This document shows positions 1-10,016 of a stretch of 64,000 bases of DNA, one piece after another (positions within the stretch are counted from its first letter, which is position 1; the number at the start of each line of letters is the position of its first letter). The DNA is taken from positions 5,602,938 to 5,666,937 of the forward strand of contig OZ022245.1 of NCBI GenBank assembly GCA_963978895.1, written 5' to 3'. The position numbers and the translations under genes are program-made. The notes under the pieces are model-generated. The model was not told where the DNA came from, did not search any database, and worked only from the letters and a program-made list of their open reading frames with translations. This stretch comes from Erpobdella octoculata (taxonomy: Eukaryota > Annelida > Clitellata > Hirudinida > Erpobdellidae).

Positions 1-470
1 AATGCTGTTATCAGTGTGCTATAGCTGTCTGGCAAACTACTGAGAAAGAAAGCAACATTTAACTGTTCTCCAATAGTTTCCCCCAAGGACGATAACTGGT
101 CAATTATGTCTTCCATCTTAGCAAGATGTGACTCCATATCCCCACCTTCATGTAATCTGATCCCACAAAGCCTCTTTAACAAACTTACCTTATTTGATAA
201 GGTTGACTTTTCGTGGTAATTTCTTAATGCCTCCCACGTTTCCTTTGCTGTTGTTAATTTTCTGATGAGGTTCAACTGGTTGTCCTCCAGGAGTAGACCT
301 ATTGTTGCTCTGGCTTTGCTGTCCTTTTTCCGCCATTCCGATGATGAATCTTGATCTTGAAAAATAACTTCCCAGAGATCTTCTTTAACGAGCAACAATT
401 CAACTTTAAACTTCCATGTCTGGTAGTTACTGCCGTTCAACTTTGCGATTTTTAACGTTGCATCCGCCAT
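1..470 (-). CDS. Ty1/copia-type gag polyprotein, N-terminal part (runs off the window)
   Basis: An uninterrupted frame reads from an ATG at 470 down to base 1. The protein begins MADATLKIAKLNGSNYQTWK and continues with LLVKEDLWEVI, WRKKDSKARATIGLLLEDNQ, TAKETWEALRNYHE and LAKMEDIIDQLSSLGE. This is the typical start of copia gag (the UBN2/DUF4219-like region: L.GSNY..W...M...L....LW, then A...I...L, then A...W..L). Gag packages the element's RNA. The copia primer-binding site and an LTR lie directly upstream (612-1103), so this is the 5' part of a copia element on the minus strand; pol would lie to the left of the window. No frameshift is visible in the 156 codons seen. The identification rests on the motif pattern plus the primer site; no search was run. 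Confidence 0.85.
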   Translation of the reverse strand, partial: MADATLKIAKLNGSNYQTWKFKVELLLVKEDLWEVIFQDQDSSSEWRKKDSKARATIGLLLEDNQLNLIRKLTTAKETWEALRNYHEKSTLSNKVSLLKRLCGIRLHEGGDMESHLAKMEDIIDQLSSLGETIGEQLNVAFFLSSLPDSYSTLITA

Positions 471-611
471 CAGTTCAACAATTGTTTTACTCGATGTAGC
501 GTGGTTAACCTTTATCGCTCACAACGAATGTTCTTTATAGAATCTTGAACCGAACGTTAAATGTTCCGAAAAAAAAAACTTGATTTATTCACTTGTTCCT
601 AAAATTGGGTT

Positions 612-625
612 CTGGGCCCATAACC
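612..625 (-). promoter_or_regulatory. copia primer-binding site (initiator Met-tRNA fragment type)
   Basis: On the minus strand this reads GGTTATGGGCCCAG. It matches the copia-type primer site, which is complementary to an internal half of initiator tRNA-Met. It sits directly after the LTR end (...TTTCTAACA) and about 140 bases before the gag ATG, as expected. Confidence 0.8.
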
Positions 626-1103
626 TGTTAGAAACAATATTTAAACGCAGTGTATAATCGGAACTAATCGACAATAGTTGATTCGACTTTATTGACAAAA
701 GATAACAACGGAAAGGAAAGAGATAAAACTAAAAGTGAACATGAAGTGAACATAGAGCATTAATTATAAATCGTTGTAACAAAGAGTTCATTAAAACCAA
801 ATTAATTTAACAATCGCATCGAGGAGCAGATGTCTGACTCCGACGACATGTACTCTACTCCTAGTCTTCGCGTCTTTCCGCCGGTGTCCGGCGGCCCCAG
901 CGGAGCTAACCTGCACTCTAACCCGAGTCATGACATCGGCGCGCCGGAGTCCGGCGAGGCCAACCTACACTCCACTCCGGGCCATAGCGTCGAGGCGTCG
1001 GTATCCGGCGGGGTTAATCGAGCGGTTCCGCCCGGTGATGACAGCGGATCCGTGCGTGTGGACTGCTCGTCCGCATTCCCTCATCTAACTAACTGCGGCA
1101 ACA
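626..1103 (-). mobile_element. probable 5' LTR of the copia element
   Basis: On the minus strand the segment ends ...TTTCTAACA directly before the primer site. It carries an AATAAA-type polyadenylation signal near 688. A start TGTTGCCGCAG at 1103 gives a TG...CA LTR of about 478 bp, but the outer boundary is an inference: the second LTR is outside the window and no target duplication was confirmed. The segment from 830 to 1100 is markedly GC-rich compared with its surroundings. A 98-codon frame on the plus strand (830-1126) is antisense to this LTR and is not called as a gene. Confidence 0.5.
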
Positions 1104-1180
1104 TAACTTTCCGCAGACGAAAGTGATTAGCCGCATTTCATTCAGTTCTATACTTTTATACTTATACTTTTATTTTATTT

Positions 1181-1233
1181 TAACATAACATAACATAACA
1201 TAACATAACATAACATAACATAACATAACATAA
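1181..1233 (-). repeat. TTATG microsatellite tail of the CR1-like LINE
   Basis: About ten copies of TAACA (minus strand TTATG/TGTTA) lie about 100 bases after the RT stop codon. In CR1-group LINEs the 3' end is a short tandem repeat instead of poly(A). I read this as the LINE end. Confidence 0.65.
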
Positions 1234-1335
1234 AGGAAATGATGGGCGCAAACTATATGTCTCTATGCCCATATCTAGAATTATATAAAATATTGTTCAT
1301 ATATATGTTCTATAAATAAATGTATGTATATATTA

Positions 1336-3045
1336 TTAAAAATTCTTTTTATAGTTGTACATAATGTTGCTTATTTCGAAATGACAGTCGATTAATCTTT
1401 TAAATTCATTAACTTGATCGGCTTCTATGATTTTCGAAGGGAGGTTGTTCCAAATTGCAGTCGATCTGGTCAGGAAGAAATATTTTCTGCAGTTGCCGTT
1501 GAATCTTTGTGTTTCCAGTTTGAACTTGTGACCTCTTGTTCTTCTTTCTTCTGATATCTTTATATTAGGAAAACACAAACGTCCTTCTTTGTCTTGAATA
1601 AAATTGTAGAGCATGATCAGGTCCCCTCTCAGTCTTCTGTACTTTAAACAAGGAAGCTTCAAAATTCTCAACCTGTCTTCATATTTCAATCCCTTGCATG
1701 CCTTGACCATTTTTGTTGCTCTCTTCTGGACTCTTTTAATGGCTTCTATGTCTTTTTTCTTCCATGGTGACCACACACTGACTGCATACTCCAATCTGGA
1801 TCTAACCAAAGCTTTATAAATCAATATAAAAGAATCTTTTGTCAAATCTTTAAAATTTCGTGAAATTATACCTAACAGTGAAAAACATTTTTTAATTGTT
1901 TCAAAAATGTGATCTACAAATGTTAGTGAACTCTGGAATGTAACACCTAAATCTTTTATTTTGTCAAGAAAATTAAGTTCCACTCCTTCTATATTATATA
2001 GCCGACGATCATCTAATTGGCGTCCATATCTCACCGCAACACATTTACCAGCATTTAGCTTAATTTCCCATTTTTTACTCCAATCTCCTAATGAATTTAA
2101 ACAGCTCTGCAATATCAATCGATCATCACTGCTTTTTATAGTTTTAAATATTTTGGCGTCGTCTGCGTACATAAACAGCTCCGCCGAGTTATTCTTAACT
2201 ATTTCAAACATATCATTGACATAAATTATGTAAAGTAGTGGCCCTAAAACACTACCTTGAGGTACCCCACTTGTAACTTTAAATCTATTAGATGTGCTAT
2301 TATTAACCCTAACACTACTTGTTCTGTTTGTTAAATAATCTTTAATCCAATTAATTAAGACTCCATTGACGCCATAATTTTCTAGTTTATCAATTAACTT
2401 TGCATGAGATACACGATCAAACGCTTTTTCAAAATCCGTATATACCACGTCTATTGTTTCCCCTTTATCTAATGCACTGCTCCACATATCCATCAATTTT
2501 AACAACTGAATTGTAGTTGACTTTCCTCTCGTAAAGCCGTATTGCCTATAATCTAGAAGCTTATTTCTATCAAAATGTATTATTAATTCATCCTTAATCA
2601 ATGATTCTAACAGTTTACAGCAGATACAACTTAAAGAGACTGGCCTATAATTACTTGCAGTATTCTTATCACCTTTCTTATAAACTGGGGTAATGATGGT
2701 ATACTTCCAATCATCAGGGACCATTTGAGCTTGCAGTGATTTGTTGTATAAATTGCTTAAATAGCTAGAAATAGAATTTTTACATTCTATCAGAACCCTT
2801 GAAAAAATATTATCTGGTCCTGCCGATTTGTATTTATTTAATTTATTAATTTTATTTTCGACCGCGTATTTATTTATTATTACTTCCTCCATTATGTGGA
2901 CAATAATATTATTGTTAATTGTGGGACTTATTTCTAGACTATCATTGCTTATATAAACGCTTTTAAAAAATTCAGCTAAACAATTTGCCATATCAACGTC
3001 ACAAGTTATAGTTGTTGCAGACCCGTTTATATCAGTTTTTATCAT
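1336..3045 (-). CDS. LINE reverse transcriptase half of ORF2
   Basis: 569 codons. RT motifs appear in order: NYRPVSLSCICCKLLESLI, then DYRQYGFTRGKST, then VVYTDFEKAFDRVSHAKL, then SGVPQGSVLGPLLYIIYVND, then the catalytic MYADDAKIF. The thumb and C-terminal region follow, with LEYAVSVWSPW, IKRVQKRATKMV and the end motif TRSTAIWNNLPSKIIEADQV. This enzyme copies the LINE RNA at a nicked target. No RNase H domain follows, which fits the CR1/Jockey group. The apparent start at 3045 is not the real protein start: it is the first codon after the Helitron insertion. The normal upstream part is the endonuclease at 5027-6204. The frame itself is intact. Confidence 0.9.
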   Translation of the reverse strand: MIKTDINGSATTITCDVDMANCLAEFFKSVYISNDSLEISPTINNNIIVHIMEEVIINKYAVENKINKLNKYKSAGPDNIFSRVLIECKNSISSYLSNLYNKSLQAQMVPDDWKYTIITPVYKKGDKNTASNYRPVSLSCICCKLLESLIKDELIIHFDRNKLLDYRQYGFTRGKSTTIQLLKLMDMWSSALDKGETIDVVYTDFEKAFDRVSHAKLIDKLENYGVNGVLINWIKDYLTNRTSSVRVNNSTSNRFKVTSGVPQGSVLGPLLYIIYVNDMFEIVKNNSAELFMYADDAKIFKTIKSSDDRLILQSCLNSLGDWSKKWEIKLNAGKCVAVRYGRQLDDRRLYNIEGVELNFLDKIKDLGVTFQSSLTFVDHIFETIKKCFSLLGIISRNFKDLTKDSFILIYKALVRSRLEYAVSVWSPWKKKDIEAIKRVQKRATKMVKACKGLKYEDRLRILKLPCLKYRRLRGDLIMLYNFIQDKEGRLCFPNIKISEERRTRGHKFKLETQRFNGNCRKYFFLTRSTAIWNNLPSKIIEADQVNEFKRLIDCHFEISNIMYNYKKNF

Positions 3046-3621
3046 ATACTAGCGGGGTTACCCGGCGTTGCCCGGGTTTTTTAGAGGTTTTTCTAATGTT
3101 TGTCTCTCTCGCTCCCGTTCCCTTCTCCACTTTCCCGTTTTCGTAGCGTTCCCGGTCGCTTTTCCGCTCTCGGTCGTTTTCCAGCTCCCGGTCGCTTTCC
3201 CGCTCAGAAGTTCTGTTATCGATTTTCTCTCTTGCTCGCGTTTCCTTCCAAGCTTGCTCTCCCGATTCCAGTCGCTTTCCGCGTTCCCGGTCGCTTTCCG
3301 CGTTCCCGGTCGCTTTCCGCGTTCCCGGTCGCGTTCCCGGTCGCTTTCCCGTTCCCGGTCGCTTTCCCGTTCCCGGTCGCTTTCCCGTTCCCGGTCGCTT
3401 TCCCGTTCCCGGTCGCTTTCCCGTTCCCGGTCGCTTTCCCGTTTCCGGTCGCTTTCCCGTTCCCGCTCACGCTTGCTCTCCCGTTCCCGGTCATGCTTGC
3501 TCTCCCATTCCCGGTCACGGTAGCTCTCCCGTTCCCGTTTCCGTTCCCGCTCATTTTCTCTTTTACATTCTTTCATAACTTCTGTTAGCCTATAAAACGC
3601 AAAATAGATTTGCTAAGACTA

Positions 3622-4409
3622 TCTTATATATAAAAATGAAATGTTTGTTTGTTTGTTCGGACATAAAATGTAAACGGCCGAACAGATTTAATTGAAATTT
3701 GGCACACTTATGTATCTTATTCAAGCGGTGGTTCCTGTAAAATTTTAAATAAATTGGTTTCTCCGTTGATGTTTTATGGACAAAAAACGTTTTGGTCAGC
3801 GGTAGTAAGTTGGAGTAAATTTTTTTTCTACAAAATAAAATAAAATTAATTTATAGTTAAATTATACAAAATATTTTTAATTTTTTTTCTTAAGTTTTAA
3901 AGGTTTTAAATATAAATATTAAATTAAATAAATATGTATGTTGTTTAGTGCCGCCCATAGATATCTATGGTGCCGCCGGATACCTTTGTTTTGATTTCAT
4001 AGAGCTCATTGAGGCTCATTCTCTTCCGAACCTCCGATACGACAGCTCTGCTATCGGTAAACTTTATATTTGATTTTAGCAACTTATTTTTTAAATCTAG
4101 ATAACTTTGGATTTCAGGACTAATCAATAAATTGCAGGTGGGAACGGGAAAGCGACCGGGAACGGGAAAGCGACCGGGAACGCGGAAAGCGACCGGGAAC
4201 GCAAGCTTGGAAGGAAACGCGAGCAAGAGAGAAAATCGATAACAAAACTTCTGAGCGGGAAAGTGACCGGGAGCTGGAAAACGACCGAGAGCGGAAAAGC
4301 GACCGGGAACGCGACGAAAACGGGAAAGTGGAGAAGGAAACGGGAGCGAGAGGGACAAACATTAGAAAACCCTCTAAAAACCCCGGGCAACGCCGGGTAA
4401 CCCCGCTAG
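3622..4409 (+). mobile_element. Helitron-like element nested in 3049-5026; clean insertion of 788 bp
   Basis: Starts TCTTATATATAAAAATG at 3622 and ends CCCCGCTAG at 4409, with the CCCGGGCAACGCCGGG hairpin just before. The flanks are A (3621) and T (4410). The copy of the host composite at 49590-50791 has the same flanks joined directly (GACTA followed by TATATATATA at 50156/50157), so that copy is the empty site. The left half (3622-4130) is unrelated to the outer element; the right part (4135-4409) is the shared repeat-rich 3' region. No gene is carried. Confidence 0.88.
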
Positions 4410-4741
4410 TATATATATATATATGAATGTTTGTGGGTTAGTTTGTCTATTATAGAAACGGGAAAGCACCCGGAACGGACAGCGAGCGGGAACAGAAAAG
4501 CAAGCGTGAGCGGGAATGGGAGAGCAAACGTGAGCGGGAACGGGGCAGCGACCGGGACGGGAAAACGACCGGGAGCGGGAAAGCGACCGGGAGCGGGAAA
4601 GCGACCGGCAGTGGGAAAACGACCGAAAACGGAAAAGCTAACAGGAGTGGGAAAGCAGGTGGGAAAGGAAACGGGAGAGAAAGAGACAAACATTAGAAAA
4701 ACCTCTGAAAAACCTGGGCAACGCCGGGTATCTCCGCTAGT
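4410..4741 (+). mobile_element. short Helitron-like element nested in the composite
   Basis: Begins in a TA run followed by TGAATGTTTGTGGGTTAG and ends with hairpin CCTGGGCAACGCCGGG plus ATCTCCGCTAG at 4741. Orientation is opposite to the outer element. The same unit is at 50157-50487. The expected TC start has been lost within the TA run, so the left boundary is approximate. Confidence 0.65.
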
Positions 4742-5026
4742 ACATACATAAACACACACACACAGACACACATACATGCACATACACATACATACATACA
4801 CACATACATACGCACATACATATATATATAGTTCCCGCTCGCTCACCCGCTCCGCTCCGCTCATTTTGTGACGGATTTCAAAAATTTTTTTTTTCTTTTT
4901 GATTTTCATTGACTCTCAAGGTTGTGTGAAAATTTCATTACGATCGGATGAATGGTGTAGCAATGCATAAAGGACATTAACATACATAAATACATATATA
5001 CAAACATTCATTTTTATATATATAGA

Positions 5027-5700
5027 TTCTAACTTAGTTTGACAGTTTCTGTTTTTATTTATATGTTGCCAAAAAACCTTAGGATTGGTCTTAATTTTTT
5101 TGGCCAATTTCAGTGTCTCAGCTTCTTTAATTTTATTAATTGATTTCCTTAATTTGTTTCTGATATTTTTAAATTCTGCAAAAATATTATTATCTCTAGT
5201 TCGGATAAACTTTTTCCATAGTTTATTTTTTGTCCTGCATTGCTCAACCACATTTTTAGGTAATTTTCTTTTATGGCACTTAAATCTTAAAATTCTATCA
5301 GCATCAATGACAGGAATATAATTCCTAATAGCTTCATTCATTACTTGACAAAAGTAATGCCACATATTGTTAACCGAGTCTTTACTTGCAACATTGTTAT
5401 TTATTTCCGACTCATCACAGTACAGATTCTCAATCAAATAATCGTTCATCAAATTATATTTTCCACTGTTAAAATCAAATTTGGATATATTGTTAATGGT
5501 TTTTGATTTAAAAAAATTTCTAATAAAGGAGAAATTTAACACACAATGATCACTTTTACCTAGTGGGGAATTATATACTAAATTTTTGATTAAATCGACG
5601 TCCTCAACTAGAAGCAAGTCTAGAATGGACTGCTTTTGAGATCCGCGACACCTTGTAGATTCCTTAATTAGTTGAGTTAAAAAATTATCATTTAAAAAGT
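5027..5700 (-). pseudogene. LINE endonuclease C-terminal part and linker to RT
   Basis: The minus-strand frame from about 5700 to the insertion at 5027 encodes ILDLLLVEDVDLIKN, then the endonuclease motif LGKSDHCVLNF (SDH histidine), then the basic linker KTNPKVFWQHINKNR typical of the stretch between endonuclease and RT in CR1/Jockey LINEs. The upstream part continues in a different frame at 5704-6204. At 5026 the reading frame runs into the Helitron-like insertion. Rejoining to the RT half would need a one-base correction. Confidence 0.8.
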
Positions 5701-5703
5701 TGA

Positions 5704-6204
5704 TCAGTTTATCTTCAGATGACTTAAAATTTGATTTGTAAGTATTATTTTCCAGTCAACGTTTGGAAAGTTAAAATCTCCAATTATTAATTTTACTCCT
5801 ATTTTAGATTGGAAAGCTTCTAACAGTAAAAATAAATTATTATTATTATTTTCTCTACCTGAATTCGGACTCCTATAGATGATAAGAATAAAAATATCAG
5901 GATTTTCATCTATTTTAATACACATATATTCATTGAAATCTATTCCTAAATTTATAATTTGGCACTTAATATCATATCTAACATAACAAAATATACCTCT
6001 AAATCCTTTTTTCATAAAATTATATGAATGCAAATTAAAATTGTTTATCCAGAATTCGGATTCAATAAATTCATTTACATAATATTTTGCATTTACCTCA
6101 GTAAAAATTAAGATATCTTTTGTTACGTCATCTGTATCTACTAATAATCTTATCTCACTCATTTTATTAGTAATGCAATCTACATTTGAATACATAATGT
6201 TCAA
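5704..6204 (-). pseudogene. LINE apurinic-like endonuclease, N-terminal part
   Basis: 166 codons matching an APE-type endonuclease: MNIMYSNVDCITNKMSEIR, DILIFTEVNAKY, GFRGIFCYVR, ILIIYRSPNSG and LIIGDFNFPNVDW (catalytic Asp/Asn in GDFN). The frame runs off after NVDWK into LTNQILSHLKIN and stops. The correct continuation SEDKLINFLNDNFLTQLI is in another frame, so one base is missing near the A-rich stretch at about 5745. Starting 6 bases after ORF1, as is common for ORF2 of LINEs. Confidence 0.85.
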
Positions 6205-6209
6205 AACGT

Positions 6210-7181
6210 TTAACTGATTGCATTCTTTTTTATTTTTATTACCTTCATATTTTCTGGTGGACCCCTTACCCGAAACATGAATTCCCCCGTATTTTCACTT
6301 TGCAGTTTTTTAGCTTCTTCCACCAATCTATTTCTTTCGGATCTTTGTTCGACATTTAGATCGTGACTAATACCAACGTTTTTCAGATTTTCATCTAACT
6401 GTCTAATCTTAACTAAATTTTCCATTATAATATTTTTAGCAATTTTATCATTGAATTTTACCAATATTGGTCGTATTTTATCACTCTTAGCCCCTAGTCT
6501 AAATATAGCTTTTATAGCAAATTCGCCAATATGCCCCCCTGATAATTGAGAACATAGCTTAAGAACTTGCGTCTTATCATAAGACACGCATTTCGTAACA
6601 TCTTGATCTTTTAATTCAGCTACCCTATATAATAAAATGTTATTTGCTCTATCTTCTAAATCGTTGCTAATTTTAATTTTATTATTAGTTTTCTCGATAG
6701 CTTTACAAACAAGATGCACCTCTTTGTTTACCTCCTGCACGTTTTTCTTAACCACTTCCCCCACAACTCCTGCCCAGGACTCCATCACAGATTTCTGTGC
6801 CGATCCACCTGAAACCAAACCTTCAACCTTCTCTTTAAACAAACTAGACCACTCCTTTGTAGTCTTTTTGTTTTCATCCAAACTTTTCGTCGTGCTGCTC
6901 GTGAGATTATCAATTTTCAAAATTAATTCTTTAATTTCAATAGCCTGCTTTTCTATTGCTAATGCCATGTTCTCATTTTTTTTAAAAACGTGCTTCATCT
7001 CTCTTATTTCATGAGCAGTTTCTCTAAGCTCATTATGTGTTGGCTGTAACTCTTTTATTTCTACCAGGATCTTCAAACTGTCCTCATTCGATTTTAAACA
7101 GCAGTCACAAAGCCGAAGACCAAGCACCTCAGCAGGAGATGGGTTTTCTAAACAAATTTCTTTTTTATTTTTAGGAGGCAT
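6210..7181 (-). CDS. LINE ORF1 protein (nucleic-acid chaperone type), intact
   Basis: 323 codons starting MPPKNKKEICLENPSPAEV. A short Cys pair (CDCCLK) lies near residue 25. Residues about 40-100 form a coiled coil (IKELQPTHNELRETAHEIREMK and following). A C-terminal basic half includes DRANNILLYRVAELKD, VLKLCSQLSGGHIGEFAIKAIFRLG and PILVKFNDKIAKNIIMENLVKIRQL. This layout of coiled coil plus RNA-binding domain is that of ORF1p in LINEs, which coats the element RNA. It is followed after 5 bases by the endonuclease frame. The pattern VL.L.....I......AIFRLG....RPILVKF is familiar from invertebrate CR1/Jockey ORF1 proteins. Confidence 0.8.
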   Translation of the reverse strand: MPPKNKKEICLENPSPAEVLGLRLCDCCLKSNEDSLKILVEIKELQPTHNELRETAHEIREMKHVFKKNENMALAIEKQAIEIKELILKIDNLTSSTTKSLDENKKTTKEWSSLFKEKVEGLVSGGSAQKSVMESWAGVVGEVVKKNVQEVNKEVHLVCKAIEKTNNKIKISNDLEDRANNILLYRVAELKDQDVTKCVSYDKTQVLKLCSQLSGGHIGEFAIKAIFRLGAKSDKIRPILVKFNDKIAKNIIMENLVKIRQLDENLKNVGISHDLNVEQRSERNRLVEEAKKLQSENTGEFMFRVRGPPENMKVIKIKKNAIS

Positions 7182-8004
7182 AATTTGAACAACCTTAATT
7201 GGAAATAACCTACACTAATATAATATGTGACCGATAATACTAAGCTTATCGCCCACGAGCCTTTTACAAAACGTGTTTAAGCAAAGTTAGTTTTATTCTT
7301 AACACGAATCGTTGCATTAATTGTAAGAATAAAAATAACACTTATCTTTGTATCTGAGAAGATCCACTCTATCGAAAATCTTCTAACTTCAAAATTGTTC
7401 TAACTTCGAAATTAATCTAACTTCGAAATTATTCTAAGTCAAATTCAGGGAAACCGCCACCACGAGCACAACCACTTTCTTTCTTTAAGATTAAGATAGG
7501 CCTATATGAATACATCAGTCGTAACCTATTACTCTCGTGATCCTTTCATTCCGATTTTATATTTTATATTTCATATTTTATCTTTCGTGTCGGCCATCGC
7601 TTCGCTGGTCACAACGTAAACATTTACTTCTCGGCATGCTATTCGTTTACCGTTTCGCTGGTTGCTTCGTGGTTTTTGAAGTCGATTTCTAGTAAGTTTA
7701 CATACTTTCTAAAACTGATTCTCATTCCATATCAAACATTCAACAATATTTAACTCAATTTCACTCCACTTCACGTTTTCTGTTTTTACAGCAGTATTCC
7801 TGCTCTCTATATACCATGTACCTCAGTTTAATTTTATCTCACATTATTTTATCTCCGCTTGGTTTTATCGCAACTATATCGGTTTGCATTATATTCGTTT
7901 CCTAATCGTCTAGTTTTAGGTAAATACGTTTCGCTATTATTCCAATTTCAGTTCGACTTTTACATTCGTCCGTTTTTGAATATTTTCACTATTTTCTATT
8001 TAAA
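7182..8004. other. non-coding stretch between LINE ORF1 and the Penelope-like fragment
   Basis: No reading frame of note. 7182-7560 could be the 5' UTR of the minus-strand LINE. 7600-8004 is C/T-rich on the plus strand and leads into the hammerhead motif, so it may belong to the Penelope-like element's terminal repeat. Neither boundary could be fixed. Confidence 0.4.
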
Positions 8005-8012
8005 GGGCTCTG

Positions 8013-8452
<440 letters not shown>

Positions 8453-8655
8453 ATCTTGTGTCATAGTGTTTGAAATTGAACTCCTCCGAAACGGCTGAAC
8501 CGATCTTTATGAAATTTTTTTTGTACAATTTGTACAATTGGTAGGTCTGAGGATAGGTCCACAGTTATTTAGAATATTTTTTTTAATTATTTAAAAAAGT
8601 TATTTTGGAAAAACAAATGAAAAACAGACAGACAGAAAGACAAACAAACAGACAC
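8453..8655 (+). mobile_element. Helitron-like 5' segment, family C
   Basis: About 200 bp containing TTGAAATTGAACTCCTCCGA, ACGGCTGAACCGATCTTTAT and GGTAGGTCTGAGGATAGG, ending in a GACA-rich run. A near-identical copy is at 13268-13463. The wording resembles the left ends of non-autonomous Helitrons. Both copies are embedded between TA arrays, so no terminus can be read. Confidence 0.5.
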
Positions 8656-8659
8656 ATAT

Positions 8660-8805
<146 letters not shown>

Positions 8806-9220
8806 GGGAAACAAACGGAAACGGGAGAGTAAACGGGAACGGGAAAGCAAGGGGGAACGAGAGAGCAAACGGGAGATCAAGCGGGGAAGGAAACGGGAGC
8901 AAGAAAGAACGATAAAAAACTTTCAAAAACCCAAGGTGTTTTATGGACAAAAAACGTTTTAGTCAGCGGTTGCCCGGGGATTTTAGAGGTTTTTCTATCG
9001 TTTTTTTCTTGCTCCGGTTTCCTTCACCGTATGCTTTCCCGTTCCCGTTCGCATTGCCACTCCCGCTGGCTTTTCCGCTCCCGGTCGCTTTCCCACTCCC
9101 GGTCGCTTTTCCGCTCCCGGTTTCTTTCCCGCTTTCGGTCGCTTTCCCGCTGTCAAAATCAAAAAGGATTTATTTTTGCCTTATATATATAACAAGAAAA
9201 TAACAAAATTGCATTATATA
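8806..9220. mobile_element. Helitron-like family A fragment with head-to-head repeat halves
   Basis: Plus-oriented CGGGAACGGGAAAGC repeats (8813-8930) are joined through AAGGTGTTTTATGGACAAAA to an inverted half (TTGCCCGGGGATTTTAGAGG onward, 8970-9150). The segment ends in ATATATAACAAGAAAATAAC. The same arrangement recurs at 15941-16326, so the joined structure itself has been duplicated. No gene. Confidence 0.6.
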
Positions 9221-9510
<290 letters not shown>

Positions 9511-9748
9511 GCTTTTGTTGGGGTATGTTGAACACAACACTCGACTATGAATGGGTACGAATCAATGCTCGATAGTATTATAAGTTGTACGGCGTACAAT
9601 CCGTCACTAGCTAATTTAATAGCTATCGAGATATATATGTTTTTAAGATATATATTATAAGGAAACATAGCGTTGATATGTTTTTACGAGCCACATATAT
9701 CAGAAACTTGGATGGCGTACAATCCACCACGAAATAACACACAAATAT
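9511..9748. other. spacer between two SINE copies
   Basis: No coding potential. It contains two related GGCGTACAATCC motifs (about 9591 and 9714). With the flanking SINEs 357 bp apart, this may be a tandem duplication unit like the one at 16416-17190. Confidence 0.4.
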
Positions 9749-9867
9749 AAATGTCTCAACTTCAGACTCGAACCCACGACTGTCGGATCGGCAACACCGC
9801 CTCGCATCATGCCAACTACCTTACCATCTGCGCCACTTCCACCGCCAAAAAACAGTGGTTGTTAAGC
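9749..9867 (-). mobile_element. tRNA-derived SINE, copy 2
   Basis: Essentially identical to 9392-9510, with the same A and B boxes on the minus strand. It begins after a run of AAATAACACACAAATAT. Confidence 0.7.
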
Positions 9868-9886
9868 AAAAAAACCGAAAAAATCT

Positions 9887-10002
9887 ATCATCAGGAAGTG
9901 ACTCAAAAATTGATTGCAAGATTTGAAACAGACAGAGAAACAGACAGACAGAGAAACAGACAGACAGAGAAACAGAGCCGACGAGTTAATAAAAGCATTG
10001 GT
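9887..10002 (-). mobile_element. MITE fragment, ACCAATGCT family
   Basis: One end of the element found complete at 22735-23052 and 34840-35154. The outer end ...AAAGCATTGGT is at 10002. The other end is missing. It lies 15 bases beyond the stop codon of the RRM gene, so it supplies that gene's 3' flank. Confidence 0.65.
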
Positions 10003-10016
10003 AAAAATAATCTTGG

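Larger units (their letters stand above)
3049..5026 (-). mobile_element. Helitron-like element, family A, composite with two nested insertions
   Basis: On the minus strand the element starts TCTATATATATAAAAATG at 5026 and ends ...CGCTAG at 3049. Its 3' end has the hairpin CCCGGGCAACGCCGGG followed about 12 bases later by CTAG. Flanking bases are A on the left and T on the right, with no target duplication. These are Helitron hallmarks (TC start, 3' hairpin, CTRR end, insertion between A and T). It lies inside the CR1-like LINE. It carries two further elements in the opposite orientation (4410-4741 and 3622-4409). No Rep/helicase gene is present, so it is non-autonomous. Its body is made of variable repeats around CGGGAAAGCGAC that create long but meaningless Ser/Arg/Pro frames. 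Confidence 0.8.
1181..7181 (-). mobile_element. CR1/Jockey-group non-LTR retrotransposon, split by nested Helitron-like elements
   Basis: On the minus strand the order is ORF1 (6210-7181), endonuclease (about 5027-6204), reverse transcriptase (1336-3045), a short 3' UTR and a microsatellite tail of repeated TTATG units (1181-1233) in place of poly(A). A short tandem-repeat tail and the lack of RNase H fit the CR1 group. A 1978-bp Helitron-like insertion (3049-5026) separates the endonuclease-linker and RT halves. Without it the LINE body is about 4 kb. It is dead: the endonuclease frame shifts near 5745 and the halves across the insertion are offset by one base. The 5' end is not defined; 7182 to about 7560 may be 5' UTR. 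Confidence 0.85.

Noticed and set aside
830..1126. 98-codon GC-rich frame on the plus strand
   Set aside because: It lies antisense inside the probable copia LTR and has no recognisable domain; GC-rich DNA keeps frames open by chance.
3058..3588. Long Arg/Glu/Ser- or Pro/Phe-rich frames, also at 3945-4909, 49473-50611 and 52862-53503
   Set aside because: All arise from the repeat around CGGGAAAGCGACCGGGAA inside Helitron-like elements; every frame on both strands is open at once.
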